From: Pseudoalteromonas caenipelagi
GTDB lineage: Bacteria; Pseudomonadota; Gammaproteobacteria; Enterobacterales; Alteromonadaceae
DNA length: 64,000 nucleotides
Direction: 5' to 3'
Assembly: GCF_013140855.1 (NCBI RefSeq)
Contig: NZ_JABBPG010000001.1
Span: forward strand, 1 to 64,000
Position numbers and translations under genes: made by a program
Notes under the pieces: model-generated
The model's input: the letters and a program-made list of their open reading frames with translations, nothing else
What the model was told of the DNA's origin: nothing
Databases searched by the model: none
Shown here: positions 27,902-38,976 of the stretch, one piece after another
Numbering within the stretch: the first letter of the stretch is position 1
How the letters are laid out: every line of letters starts with the position of its first letter

Positions 27902-29119
27902 ATGACAAAAATCACAAAAAGTAACAAACTTCACGGTGTTTGCTATGACATCCGTGGACCGGTGTTAACTCAAGCAAAAAAAATGGAAGAAGACGGGCTT
28001 AAAGTATTAAAGCTCAATATAGGTAATCCAGCCGCGTTTGGCTTTGATATGCCAGAGGATATGCATCGCGACATCATACGTAATTTATATTCAGCTCAAG
28101 GCTACTGCGACTCAAAAGGGTTGTATTCTGCCAGAGTCGCGGTATATCAACATTACCAACAAAAATCGTTACCACATATCAGTGTAGACAATATTTACAT
28201 TGGCAATGGTGTGAGTGAACTGATCCAAATGACCACGCAGGCATTGCTCAATAATGGCGATGAAGTGCTTATTCCAGCACCAGACTATCCTCTTTGGACT
28301 GCCTCGGTAAAACTTGCAGGTGGCACACCAGTGCATTATCGCTGCGATGAACAACAAGACTGGTTTCCTGATTTAGAGGATATCAAGAAAAAGGTAAGCA
28401 ACAAAACCAAAGCATTGGTATTAATCAATCCAAATAATCCAACCGGTGCGGTGTACGATAAAACATTGCTTCAAGGGTTAATTGATATCGCACGCGAGCA
28501 TCAGTTGCTACTTTTGTCTGACGAGATATACGAAAAGATCTTATACGATGGCGCTGAGCACACGTCCATAGCGGCAATGTGTGACGATTTACCGGTGATC
28601 ACGTTTAATGGTTTGGCAAAAACATACCGTGCTGCAGGGTTACGTATGGGTTGGATGATTTTAAGTGGCAAAGTGAGCGCAATGAGCGACTTAGCTACTG
28701 GGTTAGACATGCTCGCATCTATGCGTTTGTGTGCCAACGTTCCGGCTCAATTTGCAATTCAACAGGCACTTGGTGGGGTTCAGTCGATTGATGCTCTGAT
28801 TGAGCCAGGTGGTCGCCTTTTTGAGCAACGTAACATTGCATATGAAGGCCTAAATAACATTGATGGTGTGTCGTGTGTAAAACCTAAAGGCGCACTATAC
28901 GCTTTTGCCAAAGTGGATACAGCTAAGTTTAATGTTAAAAACGATGAAAAAATGATGCTGGACTTGCTACGAGAAGAGAAAATCTTGTTAGTACATGGGC
29001 GTGCCTTTAATTGGCCTGAGCCGGACCATTTTAGGTTAGTATTTCTACCCCATAAAGATGAACTAGAGCCTGCAATGGCACGTATGCAACGGTTTTTCGC
29101 AAGTTATCGTCAAGCATAG
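27902..29119 (+). CDS. alaA: Glutamate-pyruvate (alanine) aminotransferase AlaA
   Basis: This 405-aa class I PLP aminotransferase is nearly collinear with E. coli AlaA from the start (SNKLHGVCYDIRGPV). The PLP lysine is in FNGLAKTYRAAG, with NPNNPTGAVY and the Arg that binds substrate carboxylate in the C-terminal FRLVFLP. It makes alanine from pyruvate and glutamate. gggggataa precedes the ATG. Confidence 0.94.
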   Translation: MTKITKSNKLHGVCYDIRGPVLTQAKKMEEDGLKVLKLNIGNPAAFGFDMPEDMHRDIIRNLYSAQGYCDSKGLYSARVAVYQHYQQKSLPHISVDNIYIGNGVSELIQMTTQALLNNGDEVLIPAPDYPLWTASVKLAGGTPVHYRCDEQQDWFPDLEDIKKKVSNKTKALVLINPNNPTGAVYDKTLLQGLIDIAREHQLLLLSDEIYEKILYDGAEHTSIAAMCDDLPVITFNGLAKTYRAAGLRMGWMILSGKVSAMSDLATGLDMLASMRLCANVPAQFAIQQALGGVQSIDALIEPGGRLFEQRNIAYEGLNNIDGVSCVKPKGALYAFAKVDTAKFNVKNDEKMMLDLLREEKILLVHGRAFNWPEPDHFRLVFLPHKDELEPAMARMQRFFASYRQA

Positions 29120-29143
29120 GAAAACGACAGGCATCTGTATGCT

Positions 29144-29164
29144 GCGACCCGTTAAGCGGGTCGC
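29144..29164. terminator. Hairpin between alaA and the M15 peptidase gene
   Basis: gcgacccg / cgggtcgc forms an 8-bp GC stem with a ttaag loop. It includes the stop region of the minus-strand peptidase gene. There is no T tract, so termination activity is uncertain. Confidence 0.4.
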
Positions 29165-29826
29165 GTGATATTGCAAATATACTGACGATATAGCTCAGGC
29201 AAGTGGTGCAAAATACATTGTTTGCCTAAAACATCATGAGCTGTTAGCGTCGCAGCTATATTGTCAATGCTCTGGTATTGCTCTAGAAGTGAGGCGACGC
29301 TGAGGTGGCTGATGTGCCATGGTTCACGAGCGACTCCTCCTTGAAAACACGCATAAGGCCGAAAAAAGCCATACTCTAGTATGTGTTCATCTAGCCAGAG
29401 GTTAAACTCGGCAAAAGGGCCACCAGCATCATATTCCCAAGGTTCAAGTTGCAAAGATTGAGTCGGCTCTAAACAGTTTTTAGCATATACATCTAAGTCA
29501 CTACCAAAATGATGCCTACTGGCTCCAGGTAGGGCGGAGAACAGCATAATTGCTTGGCATTTTTCAAACTCGCTTAGTTTAGTTAGCGTTATTTTTCTTC
29601 CTTGTAAATCGAATACAGGTCTTTGCCCGGCAAACTTACCATTCCAAATAGCCGCTTGACGTTCAAAGTTTCTGTGACCAGAGGCAACACGCAAATCGAA
29701 CCCAGCCTGCTTCGCAGCTTGTGTCAGTTCAGACAAATCATTGACGATATCACGATGAACTGATTTACCATGCCAATCGGTTAAATGGCTTTCAACGAGC
29801 CCACATGCGATTTGGGAATAGTCCAT
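29152..29826 (-). CDS. M15-family D-Ala-D-Ala carboxypeptidase-like protein
   Basis: This 224-aa VanY/LAS-type zinc peptidase has SGHRNFERQAAIW, SRHHFGSDLDV (His and Asp zinc ligands) and EPWHISHLSV (catalytic Glu and third ligand). No signal peptide is apparent, so the enzyme would be cytoplasmic or exported atypically, which is unusual for a peptidoglycan peptidase. The ATG at 29826 has GAGGAG 4-5 nt upstream; an in-frame TTG at 29838 overlaps the dapE stop. Third gene of the yffB-dapE operon. Confidence 0.82.
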   Translation of the reverse strand: MDYSQIACGLVESHLTDWHGKSVHRDIVNDLSELTQAAKQAGFDLRVASGHRNFERQAAIWNGKFAGQRPVFDLQGRKITLTKLSEFEKCQAIMLFSALPGASRHHFGSDLDVYAKNCLEPTQSLQLEPWEYDAGGPFAEFNLWLDEHILEYGFFRPYACFQGGVAREPWHISHLSVASLLEQYQSIDNIAATLTAHDVLGKQCILHHLPELYRQYICNITRPA

Positions 29827-29834
29827 ACTTCTCC

Positions 29835-31321
<1,487 letters not shown>

Positions 31322-31341
31322 TGTTTATGGCCTTATGTTGG

Positions 31342-31842
31342 TTACTTTCTGGTTAGGGTGAGTAGGGGGTCTTGCCCAGCACTCACTTGTTTTAAAGGAT
31401 AATAACATGGTCCTAGCTTATCTGCATTGAGCACTATGAGCGTTCCCAATATTTTTATTTGCGATGTTGGTAAGTCGAAATAAGTAAGGACTTCTCCTTG
31501 CTCGACCTGCTCTTTGCCAAATGCATTAATAGGCTGTCTGTCAACAGATGCGTATTCACTGGGGAGTTGTACGTGAACCAGCAGCTTTAGACCGTTATTT
31601 GCAACGATAATAAATTCGCACCCTTTTCGCTTTATTTGTTCAATAGTTCCGCTAACTGGCGATGTCACTTTGTTGCCCGTCATTTCGACACACACGCCTC
31701 TTCCTAGTATCCCGGTTGAAAATAGGGGTTCTGGGTGTACGTCAAGAGGGAGGACCTTACCGGTAAAAGGGCTTGCTAGGTTCATAAAGAGATTGTTAAG
31801 CGATGTGATGGGGGCGTAGGCGACTGCTTTAGAAAATTGCAT
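31342..31842 (-). CDS. EIIA-Glc-like (Crr) paralogue lacking one active-site histidine
   Basis: This 166-aa protein is alignable with the glucose-type PTS EIIA domain: LASPFTGKVLPL, TGNKVTSPVSGTIEQI, GLKLLVHVQL, and FDLP near the C terminus. The phosphorylated His90 of E. coli Crr is kept (LLVHVQL). The second histidine, His75 (TNHAF), is Cys here (KGCEF). In E. coli, His75 is needed to pass phosphate on, so this protein could accept phosphate but not feed a sugar transporter, suggesting a regulatory role. Its start codon abuts the stop of the upstream ACT-domain gene. No PTS genes are nearby. Confidence 0.8.
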   Translation of the reverse strand: MQFSKAVAYAPITSLNNLFMNLASPFTGKVLPLDVHPEPLFSTGILGRGVCVEMTGNKVTSPVSGTIEQIKRKGCEFIIVANNGLKLLVHVQLPSEYASVDRQPINAFGKEQVEQGEVLTYFDLPTSQIKILGTLIVLNADKLGPCYYPLKQVSAGQDPLLTLTRK

Positions 31843-32223
31843 TTATAGAACCAGATATCCGTCTTTTTTGAGCGCTTTTATAGCGGTGTCAATTTGCTGC
31901 TGCTTTACCAGTATATAGTCTGTATCGTAAGTTGACACGGAAAAGATTGATACTTGTGCCTTTGCCAGCACACCAGAAATATTTGCCATAATACCAGTTA
32001 ATGAAAACCCGAGCGGGCCTATGACTTCCAATACTCGCCAATCATTCTCCGCTGCAAAGCTGTCGAGTTTGATGGTACTTGGGCATACAATAGATAGCTC
32101 ATCCTCTGTTTTGGCAATGAAAAAAATACTGGCATTTACCACCTCGCGAGGAATATTCGCATCACAATCAAGGCTGTGAATGGTAAACGTTTGGCTGAGC
32201 AGTTGTAGCGTTTGTTTTGACAT
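31843..32223 (-). CDS. ACT-domain protein
   Basis: This 126-aa protein has two small beta-alpha-beta modules, the C-terminal one a typical ACT domain (GFSLTGIMANISGVLAKAQVSIFSVSTYDTDYILVKQ), related to the CASTOR/ACT_7 group. ACT domains bind amino acids or small ligands. TAA of this gene touches ATG of the EIIA-like gene, so the pair is translationally coupled. The ligand is unknown. Confidence 0.82.
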   Translation of the reverse strand: MSKQTLQLLSQTFTIHSLDCDANIPREVVNASIFFIAKTEDELSIVCPSTIKLDSFAAENDWRVLEVIGPLGFSLTGIMANISGVLAKAQVSIFSVSTYDTDYILVKQQQIDTAIKALKKDGYLVL

Positions 32224-32310
32224 GCTCTAACTCTTTCCAATAAGTTTAATCTAAATAGTATAGCCAAGAGTTTAGTAAGTTTAACCTTAAAAACCTTGGC
32301 TTGTAGATAA

Positions 32311-34467
32311 TTATCTTTGTTGATCAGAGATTTGTTGTGCTTGTATTGCTGTAAGCGCAATTGTGTAGACAATATCTTCTACTAGTGCACCGCGGCTCAA
32401 ATCATTTACAGGTTTGCGCATACCTTGCAGCATTGGGCCTATGCTGATCAGTTCGGCACTTCGCTGTACCGCTTTGTATGTTGTATTACCCGTATTTAGA
32501 TCAGGAAATACGAAAACGGTGGCTTTACCTGCCACTTTGCTATCAGGTGCTTTTTTCTTGGCAACATTCTCCATGATTGCTGCGTCATACTGTAGTGGTC
32601 CATCAATTTCGAGATCAGGCCTTTTTTGCTGCGCTAACTTTGTTGCTTCGCGAACTTTATCAACATCGGCCCCATGACCAGATGTACCTGTGCTGTAGCT
32701 GATCATTGCAACTCGAGGCTCAATCCCAAATGCTGCAGCTGAATCAGCAGATTGAATAGCGATATCAGCCAATTGCTCTGCACTTGGATCTGGATTTATC
32801 GCACAGTCGCCATAAACCAACACCTGATCAGGTAGCAACATAAAAAATACTGAACTGACTAAGGAAGAACCTGGAGCTGTTTTTATTAACTGCAAAGGCG
32901 GTCGAATGGTATTTGCAGTAGTATGCACCGCGCCCGACACCAAACCATCCACTTCATCTAATGCGAGCATCATGGTGCCAAGGACCACGTTATCTTGTAA
33001 TTGCTCTTGCGCAACAACTTCAGTTAAACCTTTGCCTTTACGCAGTTCAACCATAGGTGCTATGTATTTATCAATATGCTGTTGCGGCTCTAAAATAGTT
33101 ACATTGTCATTTAGTTCAACACCTTGTTGAGCTGCGATACGTTCGATTTCTTCGCGCTCGCCAAGTAGTACTGTTTTTGCAATGCCTCGCTCACCACATA
33201 TTGCAGCTGCTTTAATTGTACGGGGCTCGTTGCCCTCAGGTAAAACAATTGTTTTATTGGCTTTACGTGCCAAATCAGTAAGTAAGTAGCGAAATGCTGG
33301 TGGTGATAACTTGCGTGTTTTGGCCACCCCGACTGCTAGTTGATCTAACCAATCTGAGTCGATATGGCTTGCATTATGCTGTTTTACTTTATCGATGCGT
33401 TGTTCATCATCACTAGGTACTTCCATATTAAAATTATGTAATAACAGTGACGTTCGCCAAGTGTCGGCTGTTGTTGCAAGGATTGGTAAGCCAGTTTCCA
33501 TTGCTTGCTCACATAAAGTCATAATGCGAGGCTCTGGTTTGAACCCGCCTGTTAGCAGTATGGCGCCTATCTTGGTGCCATTCATTGCTGAAAGGCAAGC
33601 GGCAACTAGTACATCTGAACGATCTCCTGGCGTGACGAGCAAAGCCCCAGGAGTAAAGTGATTAAGAATATTTGATACCGTTCTTGCACAAAATGTGACG
33701 CGGCGTAAACGTCTATGTTCCATATCGCCAGCGTTAATTATCTCTGCCTTGAGATAGTTACCTAAGTCAATCACTCGTGGTGCAACTAGGTCAAAATCCC
33801 ATGGTATACACCCCAGCAGCATGAACGGGTGTTTACGAAAAATAGGTAACGACGCAAGGCGATGCATTTCGTTTTCAAGTGCTTCGGGTTGATGCTGATC
33901 CACCAAGTCGGCACGCGCTCTGCCTTGCTCGTCTAGTGGTGCATTCACTTTATTAAAAATACAGCCCAATACGCGCGTATGATTCACCGTACCATAATTA
34001 CCGGCGGCAATTTCTAAGCGATCTTCGAGTTGTTCATTGCTGTCGTTCCCTGGTGTGAGCACAAATACGATATCTGCTCCGAGCGTTTGTGCTATTTCAC
34101 GGTTCACTCTCCCAGCATATGGCTGTAATCGGGTAGGGACCATCCCCTCAATGATAGCCACTTCATCGTCGGCTATAGCACTTTCAAAGCGTTCTACGAT
34201 TTCTTCAAGTAAGTCATCGCCTTTACCATCTCCGATCATTTGCTCTGCATAGCTTAGTTCAAACGGTAGCGGGGGATTGACGGCTGAACCCTGCTTAACA
34301 ATCAGGGTAGATTTTTCTGGCCCCTGTTCGTCTTTACGAGGTTGAGCGATGGGTTTGAAAAAGTTAACTTTAACTGCTTTTTGTTCAAGCGCTCTAACTA
34401 AGCCGACCGATACAGATGTCAAGCCGACTCCAGTTGATACTGGGATGAGCATAATACGACGTCCCAT
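32311..34467 (-). CDS. pta: Phosphate acetyltransferase
   Basis: This 718-aa long-form Pta has an N-terminal P-loop-like DRTGG region ([22 protein letters not shown]) and a C-terminal catalytic PTA_PTB domain from about 390 ([17 protein letters not shown] ... [17 protein letters not shown] ... [11 protein letters not shown]). It interconverts acetyl-CoA and acetyl phosphate. The length agrees with E. coli Pta (714 aa). It starts 1 nt after ackA in the same operon. Confidence 0.96.
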   Translation of the reverse strand: MGRRIMLIPVSTGVGLTSVSVGLVRALEQKAVKVNFFKPIAQPRKDEQGPEKSTLIVKQGSAVNPPLPFELSYAEQMIGDGKGDDLLEEIVERFESAIADDEVAIIEGMVPTRLQPYAGRVNREIAQTLGADIVFVLTPGNDSNEQLEDRLEIAAGNYGTVNHTRVLGCIFNKVNAPLDEQGRARADLVDQHQPEALENEMHRLASLPIFRKHPFMLLGCIPWDFDLVAPRVIDLGNYLKAEIINAGDMEHRRLRRVTFCARTVSNILNHFTPGALLVTPGDRSDVLVAACLSAMNGTKIGAILLTGGFKPEPRIMTLCEQAMETGLPILATTADTWRTSLLLHNFNMEVPSDDEQRIDKVKQHNASHIDSDWLDQLAVGVAKTRKLSPPAFRYLLTDLARKANKTIVLPEGNEPRTIKAAAICGERGIAKTVLLGEREEIERIAAQQGVELNDNVTILEPQQHIDKYIAPMVELRKGKGLTEVVAQEQLQDNVVLGTMMLALDEVDGLVSGAVHTTANTIRPPLQLIKTAPGSSLVSSVFFMLLPDQVLVYGDCAINPDPSAEQLADIAIQSADSAAAFGIEPRVAMISYSTGTSGHGADVDKVREATKLAQQKRPDLEIDGPLQYDAAIMENVAKKKAPDSKVAGKATVFVFPDLNTGNTTYKAVQRSAELISIGPMLQGMRKPVNDLSRGALVEDIVYTIALTAIQAQQISDQQR

Positions 34468-34468
34468 A

Positions 34469-35665
34469 TTATTGCTCCTTTGCTATGGCTGCGGAATCTG
34501 TTGCAATGACCCACTCTTCGTTAGTAGGGATGACAATTGCGCATGGACTATTGCTTGAAGTGATCACCCCTTGCTGGCCAAATCGCGCAGCAAGATTTTT
34601 ATTATTATCTAACTGCAAGCCTAAAAATTCTAATTGGGATACAACATTGCTGCGGATCACGTCTGAGTTTTCACCGATCCCACCGGTGAAAATAAGCGCA
34701 TCAAGGCCCGCAAGAGGTACGGCAAAAGCGGCGATTTGCTTAGCAAGGCGATAGCAAAATATGTCTAGCGCCAGTTTTGCCTGCTCGTGACCATTTGTTG
34801 CCGCTTCCTCAATGGTACGACAGTCGTTAGAAAGCTCGCTGATCCCAAGCAATCCGCTTTGTTTGTTCAGCAAAAGGTCTACTTGCGTTGGCGAGTATTT
34901 TAATTGATTCACTAAAAACGCGAATATTCCGGGGTCTATATCACCACTGCGAGTGCCCATCATCAACCCTTCTAATGGTGTGAGACCCATACTTGTGTCT
35001 ACCGACTGACCATTTTTAATAGCTGTGACTGAGCAACCATTTCCTAGGTGGGCACTTACAATGCGAGAGTTATTTTTATCTAGCCCTAAGATTTGATGCG
35101 CTTGGGTCGATACGTAATAGTGGCTAGTACCATGAAACCCGTAGCGGCGAATACCGTGATTTTTGTATAGAGAGTAAGGCAAGGCATACAAAAAGGCTTG
35201 CGGTTTCATTGTTTGATGAAATGCCGTGTCGAAAACTGCTACCTGTGGCAATGTTGAGAATGCAGTTTTTGCCGCTTCAATACCCAAAAGGTTCGCTGGG
35301 TTATGAAGTGGTGCCAGCGTACTAGTTTGTTTAATTGCTTGCAGTACGTTATCGTCTATCAATACTGAGTGGGTAAAGTGCTCTCCGCCATGAACAACAC
35401 GATGACCCACGGCAATTAGCTGCTCATCTAGGCCAAGGTGTTTAACGAGTTCAACCAATCGAGCTATTGCGATTTGGTGCGCATCACCTTCATTTAAAGT
35501 GATCGTTTGTTTGGCGCCGTCGTATTTGTATTTGATTAACGGATGTTGCTCGGCAAGGCATTCAGCCAAGCCACAAAGCACTTCAGCGCCAGATTCAATA
35601 TCAATGATGGCAAATTTGAGACTTGAACTACCACAGTTTAAAACCAGAACATGGGAAGATGACAT
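34469..35665 (-). CDS. ackA: Acetate kinase
   Basis: This 398-aa ASKHA-fold kinase couples acetyl phosphate to ATP and acetate. Signatures are [13 protein letters not shown] at the N terminus, [11 protein letters not shown], and the C-terminal FTGGIGENS. The ATG at 35665 has GGAAAG upstream and begins [10 protein letters not shown] like known AckA. An in-frame start at 35701 would add 12 unneeded residues. It is divergent from yfbV, as in E. coli. Confidence 0.96.
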   Translation of the reverse strand: MSSSHVLVLNCGSSSLKFAIIDIESGAEVLCGLAECLAEQHPLIKYKYDGAKQTITLNEGDAHQIAIARLVELVKHLGLDEQLIAVGHRVVHGGEHFTHSVLIDDNVLQAIKQTSTLAPLHNPANLLGIEAAKTAFSTLPQVAVFDTAFHQTMKPQAFLYALPYSLYKNHGIRRYGFHGTSHYYVSTQAHQILGLDKNNSRIVSAHLGNGCSVTAIKNGQSVDTSMGLTPLEGLMMGTRSGDIDPGIFAFLVNQLKYSPTQVDLLLNKQSGLLGISELSNDCRTIEEAATNGHEQAKLALDIFCYRLAKQIAAFAVPLAGLDALIFTGGIGENSDVIRSNVVSQLEFLGLQLDNNKNLAARFGQQGVITSSNSPCAIVIPTNEEWVIATDSAAIAKEQ

Positions 35666-35816
35666 AATGACTTTCCGTTTTGACAATAACAGTAAACGCA
35701 TATTAAGCTTAAGGCATAGTGGCGAATAAGCTACACGCTATACAAAGGTATAATTGACTTAGTGATTAGTAATTTTACCCGAATTTTTACTTAAAAGTTA
35801 GCACCTAGGAGTGATG

Positions 35817-36263
35817 ATGCAAAATAGTCTTATTTCACAAGTGCAGCTTGGACGCCAATACGCAAAGGAGTGGCCTATGCGCAAAGAGCTTGCGCCTATG
35901 TTTGCGGAATTTAGAGTAGTTAAAGCGACAGAAATGTCGTTGTCTGTGATGCCCATTTTGGCAATTTTTACGGTGTTTTTTCAAACCAGTCAGCTGGGAA
36001 TGCAATACCTTCCACAAGCAATAGCAATCGCTTTGTTTTTTTTATCTTTACCTGTTCAAGGGTTACTGTGGCTTGGGAAACGTTGTGAGACACCACTGAA
36101 CCCGTCACTGTGTTTTTGGTACAATGAGCTTTATGACAAAATGGTTGCCAATGGTTACGACAGGCCCATATCGTCGAGAAAACCTCGTTACAGAGATCTT
36201 GCAAAATTACTTACAGATATGTTCGATAAAATGGATAAAGCATTCACAAAAGAGCAGCTCTAA
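35817..36263 (+). CDS. yfbV: YfbV/DUF412 inner-membrane protein
   Basis: This 148-aa protein has two membrane helices (~35-55 and ~65-85) and cytoplasmic ends, collinear with E. coli YfbV, an insulator of the Ter macrodomain. The conserved core includes GRQYAKEWPMRKELAPMF. Three in-frame starts overlap (GTG 35811, ATG 35814, ATG 35817); AGGAG at 35807-35811 best fits 35817. The position upstream of and divergent from ackA is conserved. Confidence 0.88.
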   Translation: MQNSLISQVQLGRQYAKEWPMRKELAPMFAEFRVVKATEMSLSVMPILAIFTVFFQTSQLGMQYLPQAIAIALFFLSLPVQGLLWLGKRCETPLNPSLCFWYNELYDKMVANGYDRPISSRKPRYRDLAKLLTDMFDKMDKAFTKEQL

Positions 36264-36286
36264 TCAGCAAGAGCTGCTGAGAGTGT

Positions 36287-37096
36287 TCAGATTCGTTTGA
36301 ATTCGCTTAGATAAAAAGACAGTGTAACATCTTGGCTGGCATGCTGATTGAGCATTTGGTAATGGGTATCTTTAAATTTCCATGCGAAAGGGGTCATTTG
36401 TATTAAGTGTTCAATAACCTGTGACTCGATTTTTTGTTTTTCTTCAACTAGCGTGTGATTAGTTAAAACGAAGCCTTTAGGCGTTTCTATCGGCTCGTGC
36501 AGCTGCACTTCATCATAGATAAACTGTTTTAATTCAAATAAATGCTTAGGCCCTGGACTTACAATTAATACTGTGCCACTGGCGGCACATAGCCTATGTA
36601 ATTCGTTTGCAAAAACGGGCGCGAATACACTCAGTAGAACATCTGCTGTGCCGCTTGGAAAAGGGGCTTGTTTAATTGATGCGACACTAAAATTCACATT
36701 TTTATAGCGTTTAGCGGCATATTTAATCGCTGATTTGGATATATCAACACCATATACTTGGCTTTCTGTTTGGTTGGCTAGTGCGTTTGCAACAGCCTGT
36801 GTATAAAACCCTTCTCCACATCCTAAATCTATAACCATATTAGGCTGATAGCCTTTTATCAGGTTTACGATGGCTTGTTGTAAAAAAACATAGTGATCAG
36901 TGGCAAAAAATGCCCGTCGAGCCTGCACCATCTGCAAATTATCTCCCGGCTGCTTAGATTTTTTATTCTGTACTGGGAGTAGGTTAACGTAACCTTCTTT
37001 GGCAAAATCGAATTGGTGACGATTTTCACAACATAAGCTTTGTTTATGTTGTGAAAGTGCCGCTGAGCACAAAGGGCACTGATACAGTAAAGTCAT
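36287..37096 (-). CDS. rlmA: 23S rRNA (guanine745-N1)-methyltransferase RlmA
   Basis: This 269-aa protein has an N-terminal zinc knuckle (CPLCSAAL ... CCENRH), the RlmA-specific FDFAKEGYVNLLP, and a SAM-binding Rossmann domain with VIDLGCGEGFY near residue 88. It methylates G745 of helix 35 of 23S rRNA. Its start overlaps the upstream membrane gene by 4 nt. Confidence 0.92.
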   Translation of the reverse strand: MTLLYQCPLCSAALSQHKQSLCCENRHQFDFAKEGYVNLLPVQNKKSKQPGDNLQMVQARRAFFATDHYVFLQQAIVNLIKGYQPNMVIDLGCGEGFYTQAVANALANQTESQVYGVDISKSAIKYAAKRYKNVNFSVASIKQAPFPSGTADVLLSVFAPVFANELHRLCAASGTVLIVSPGPKHLFELKQFIYDEVQLHEPIETPKGFVLTNHTLVEEKQKIESQVIEHLIQMTPFAWKFKDTHYQMLNQHASQDVTLSFYLSEFKRI

Positions 37097-37719
37097 TTGT
37101 TAAGGTATTCCTGATCGTAAAAAGTTTTAACCCAATGAGGGCGATAGGTAATAAGTAATGTAATGGACATGCCATTTAGCATAGCTTCAGGGAACCACAT
37201 GATAACAGCATAGAATATGTAATTCTCTTTTAGTGTGGTTAGGTCATACAGGCCAGATAAGTAATAGTAACCTCCGCTGATAAGTATTTTAGTCGCACCT
37301 ACTGCACCTGCACACAAAAATGCACACACAAAAATATAGACAAAAAAATGCCTCGGCAGAAACTTATAGCACAATAAATACAGGCCATAGCTTATGTAAA
37401 TGGGGATAAAAACACTTAAAGTTAGAAACTCCGGCAGTTGCTCAAAAGACATTTTAGTAAAAGAGATAAGCAACAAGCTGGCCATGAGTCCACTTAGACA
37501 AGCCAGTCGCCAGCCCATGATTAAAGTGACTGCTGTGAGCCCTAGAATATGAATGTTGAGGTGTTCTAATATGCCTGCTTTTATTTGCCACAGCAATGCC
37601 AAGCACAGCGCACAGGCAAACACTCCGGTTTGTCTAGCAGGGCGAGCAAGTAATGTAGAGTAAGCTTGTTTGTTGATTGTGGCAGCAAAAAGGGCTGCCA
37701 TCACTATCGAGAACCACAT
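37093..37719 (-). CDS. CbiM-like (COG3235) integral membrane protein
   Basis: This 208-aa protein has about six hydrophobic helices and the look of energy-coupling-factor S components of the CbiM group, e.g. HLNIHILGLTAVTLIMGWRLA and GGYYYLSGLYDLTTLKENYIFYAVIMWFPEAMLNG. The full cobalt-site N terminus of CbiM (MHIxDG) is absent. No ECF ATPase or T component is adjacent, so transport function is unproven. It is co-transcribed between xthA and rlmA. Confidence 0.7.
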   Translation of the reverse strand: MWFSIVMAALFAATINKQAYSTLLARPARQTGVFACALCLALLWQIKAGILEHLNIHILGLTAVTLIMGWRLACLSGLMASLLLISFTKMSFEQLPEFLTLSVFIPIYISYGLYLLCYKFLPRHFFVYIFVCAFLCAGAVGATKILISGGYYYLSGLYDLTTLKENYIFYAVIMWFPEAMLNGMSITLLITYRPHWVKTFYDQEYLNK

Positions 37720-37721
37720 TA

Positions 37722-38531
37722 TTAAATATTAAATGTTGCCCAAATAGGTGCGTGATCAGATGGCTTTTCTATCCCACGCAGTTCATAATCGATATCGCTT
37801 TCTACACAATGCTGCATTAATGTATCGGTGGCTAGGATCACATCTATACGAAGCCCTCTGTTGTCGTCAAAGCCGCGAGAACGATAGTCAAACCATGAAT
37901 ATTGCTCGGTATCATCAGGTTTGAGCTCTCTAAACGTATCTTTAAAACCCCAACTTAAAAGTGTATCTAGCCATTGGCGTTCTTCAGGTTGGAATGAACA
38001 TTTACCGGTTTTTAGCCAGCGTTTACGATTGGCTTCGCCAATACCAATGTCTAAGTCTGTCGGAGAAATATTAATATCGCCCATTACGACAAGTGCTTGT
38101 TCATTATCACATTGGGTATTTAAATGGCTCATGAGATCGGCGTAGAATTGGCGTTTATACGGAAATTTTGTCTCATGATTGATGTTATCGCCTTGGGGGA
38201 AGTAGCCATTCATAATGGTTACTTCTTTACCTGATGGGCTATCAAAAGTACCAATAATCATACGCTTTTGAGATTCATCAGTATCACTTAAAAAGCCTTT
38301 TTGGATTTGCTTAGCTGGCATTTTTGAGAGTAAAGCGACGCCGTAATGTGCTTTTTGACCATGGTAATGAACGTGATAGCCCATCGCTTCTACATCTTCA
38401 ACAGGAAAGGCTTCATCGTGTACTTTGATCTCCTGTAAACCAATAACATCGGGTTGATGTTTGTCAATCACAGCTTGAAGTTGATGGAGTCTCGCTCTTA
38501 GTCCATTGATATTAAAAGAGATAATTTTCAT
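37722..38531 (-). CDS. xthA: Exonuclease III
   Basis: This 269-aa AP endonuclease and 3'-5' exonuclease (E. coli XthA 268 aa) carries the EEP-fold catalytic residues: [16 protein letters not shown] (metal Glu), the NGYFPQG loop, [14 protein letters not shown] (Asp-Asn pair) and the terminal SDHAPIWA (Asp-His). It repairs abasic sites in DNA. It is the first gene of a three-gene minus-strand operon with the CbiM-like protein and rlmA. Confidence 0.96.
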   Translation of the reverse strand: MKIISFNINGLRARLHQLQAVIDKHQPDVIGLQEIKVHDEAFPVEDVEAMGYHVHYHGQKAHYGVALLSKMPAKQIQKGFLSDTDESQKRMIIGTFDSPSGKEVTIMNGYFPQGDNINHETKFPYKRQFYADLMSHLNTQCDNEQALVVMGDINISPTDLDIGIGEANRKRWLKTGKCSFQPEERQWLDTLLSWGFKDTFRELKPDDTEQYSWFDYRSRGFDDNRGLRIDVILATDTLMQHCVESDIDYELRGIEKPSDHAPIWATFNI

Positions 38532-38976
38532 TTTTAACTACCTTATTATACTAGTGATATTGCTGTCATTGGTGCATTAGTTGTATTTAGAAGATTTTGT
38601 TTTGCTGTTTCAGTCAAAGTTAGCCTGATCAAGACTAAGCGTTTGAATAATATCATTCATTGACTCACAGCTAAATAACCATAGCTTTGGATGCGTGAAA
38701 TTACATGTGAAGCACTTTGGTAAAGTCAGGGGGAGCTTTGTAACACCCAGTTATTAATGCGTAAAGAAGCTTGAATTTGAATGTTGAACAAAATAGCGCC
38801 ATGAGATAGACAGACATATCAATGCTGGAATATTTACTACCGCAAAGCTTGTATATAAATCTGAGGTTAATAAATATTTCGTGTGCAATAAGTGAGGCGT
38901 TATTGTGAATAATTCTGGGTGATAAAAAGCGCCACTTTAAACTTTAAAGGGCGCTTCAGTTGATAGGGCAATGAAT
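38532..38976. other. Intergenic gap, nothing beyond a terminator
   Basis: No ORF or RNA gene was identified. It contains the promoter region of xthA on its left and the hairpin terminator of the porin gene on its right. Confidence 0.5.
38925..38956 (-). terminator. Terminator of the porin gene
   Basis: aaaagcgccctttaaag-type inverted arms (aagcgcc ... ggcgctt, extended by ctttaaa/tttaaag) lie 20 nt beyond the porin stop on the minus strand, and an aaaa run there becomes T on that strand. Confidence 0.75.
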
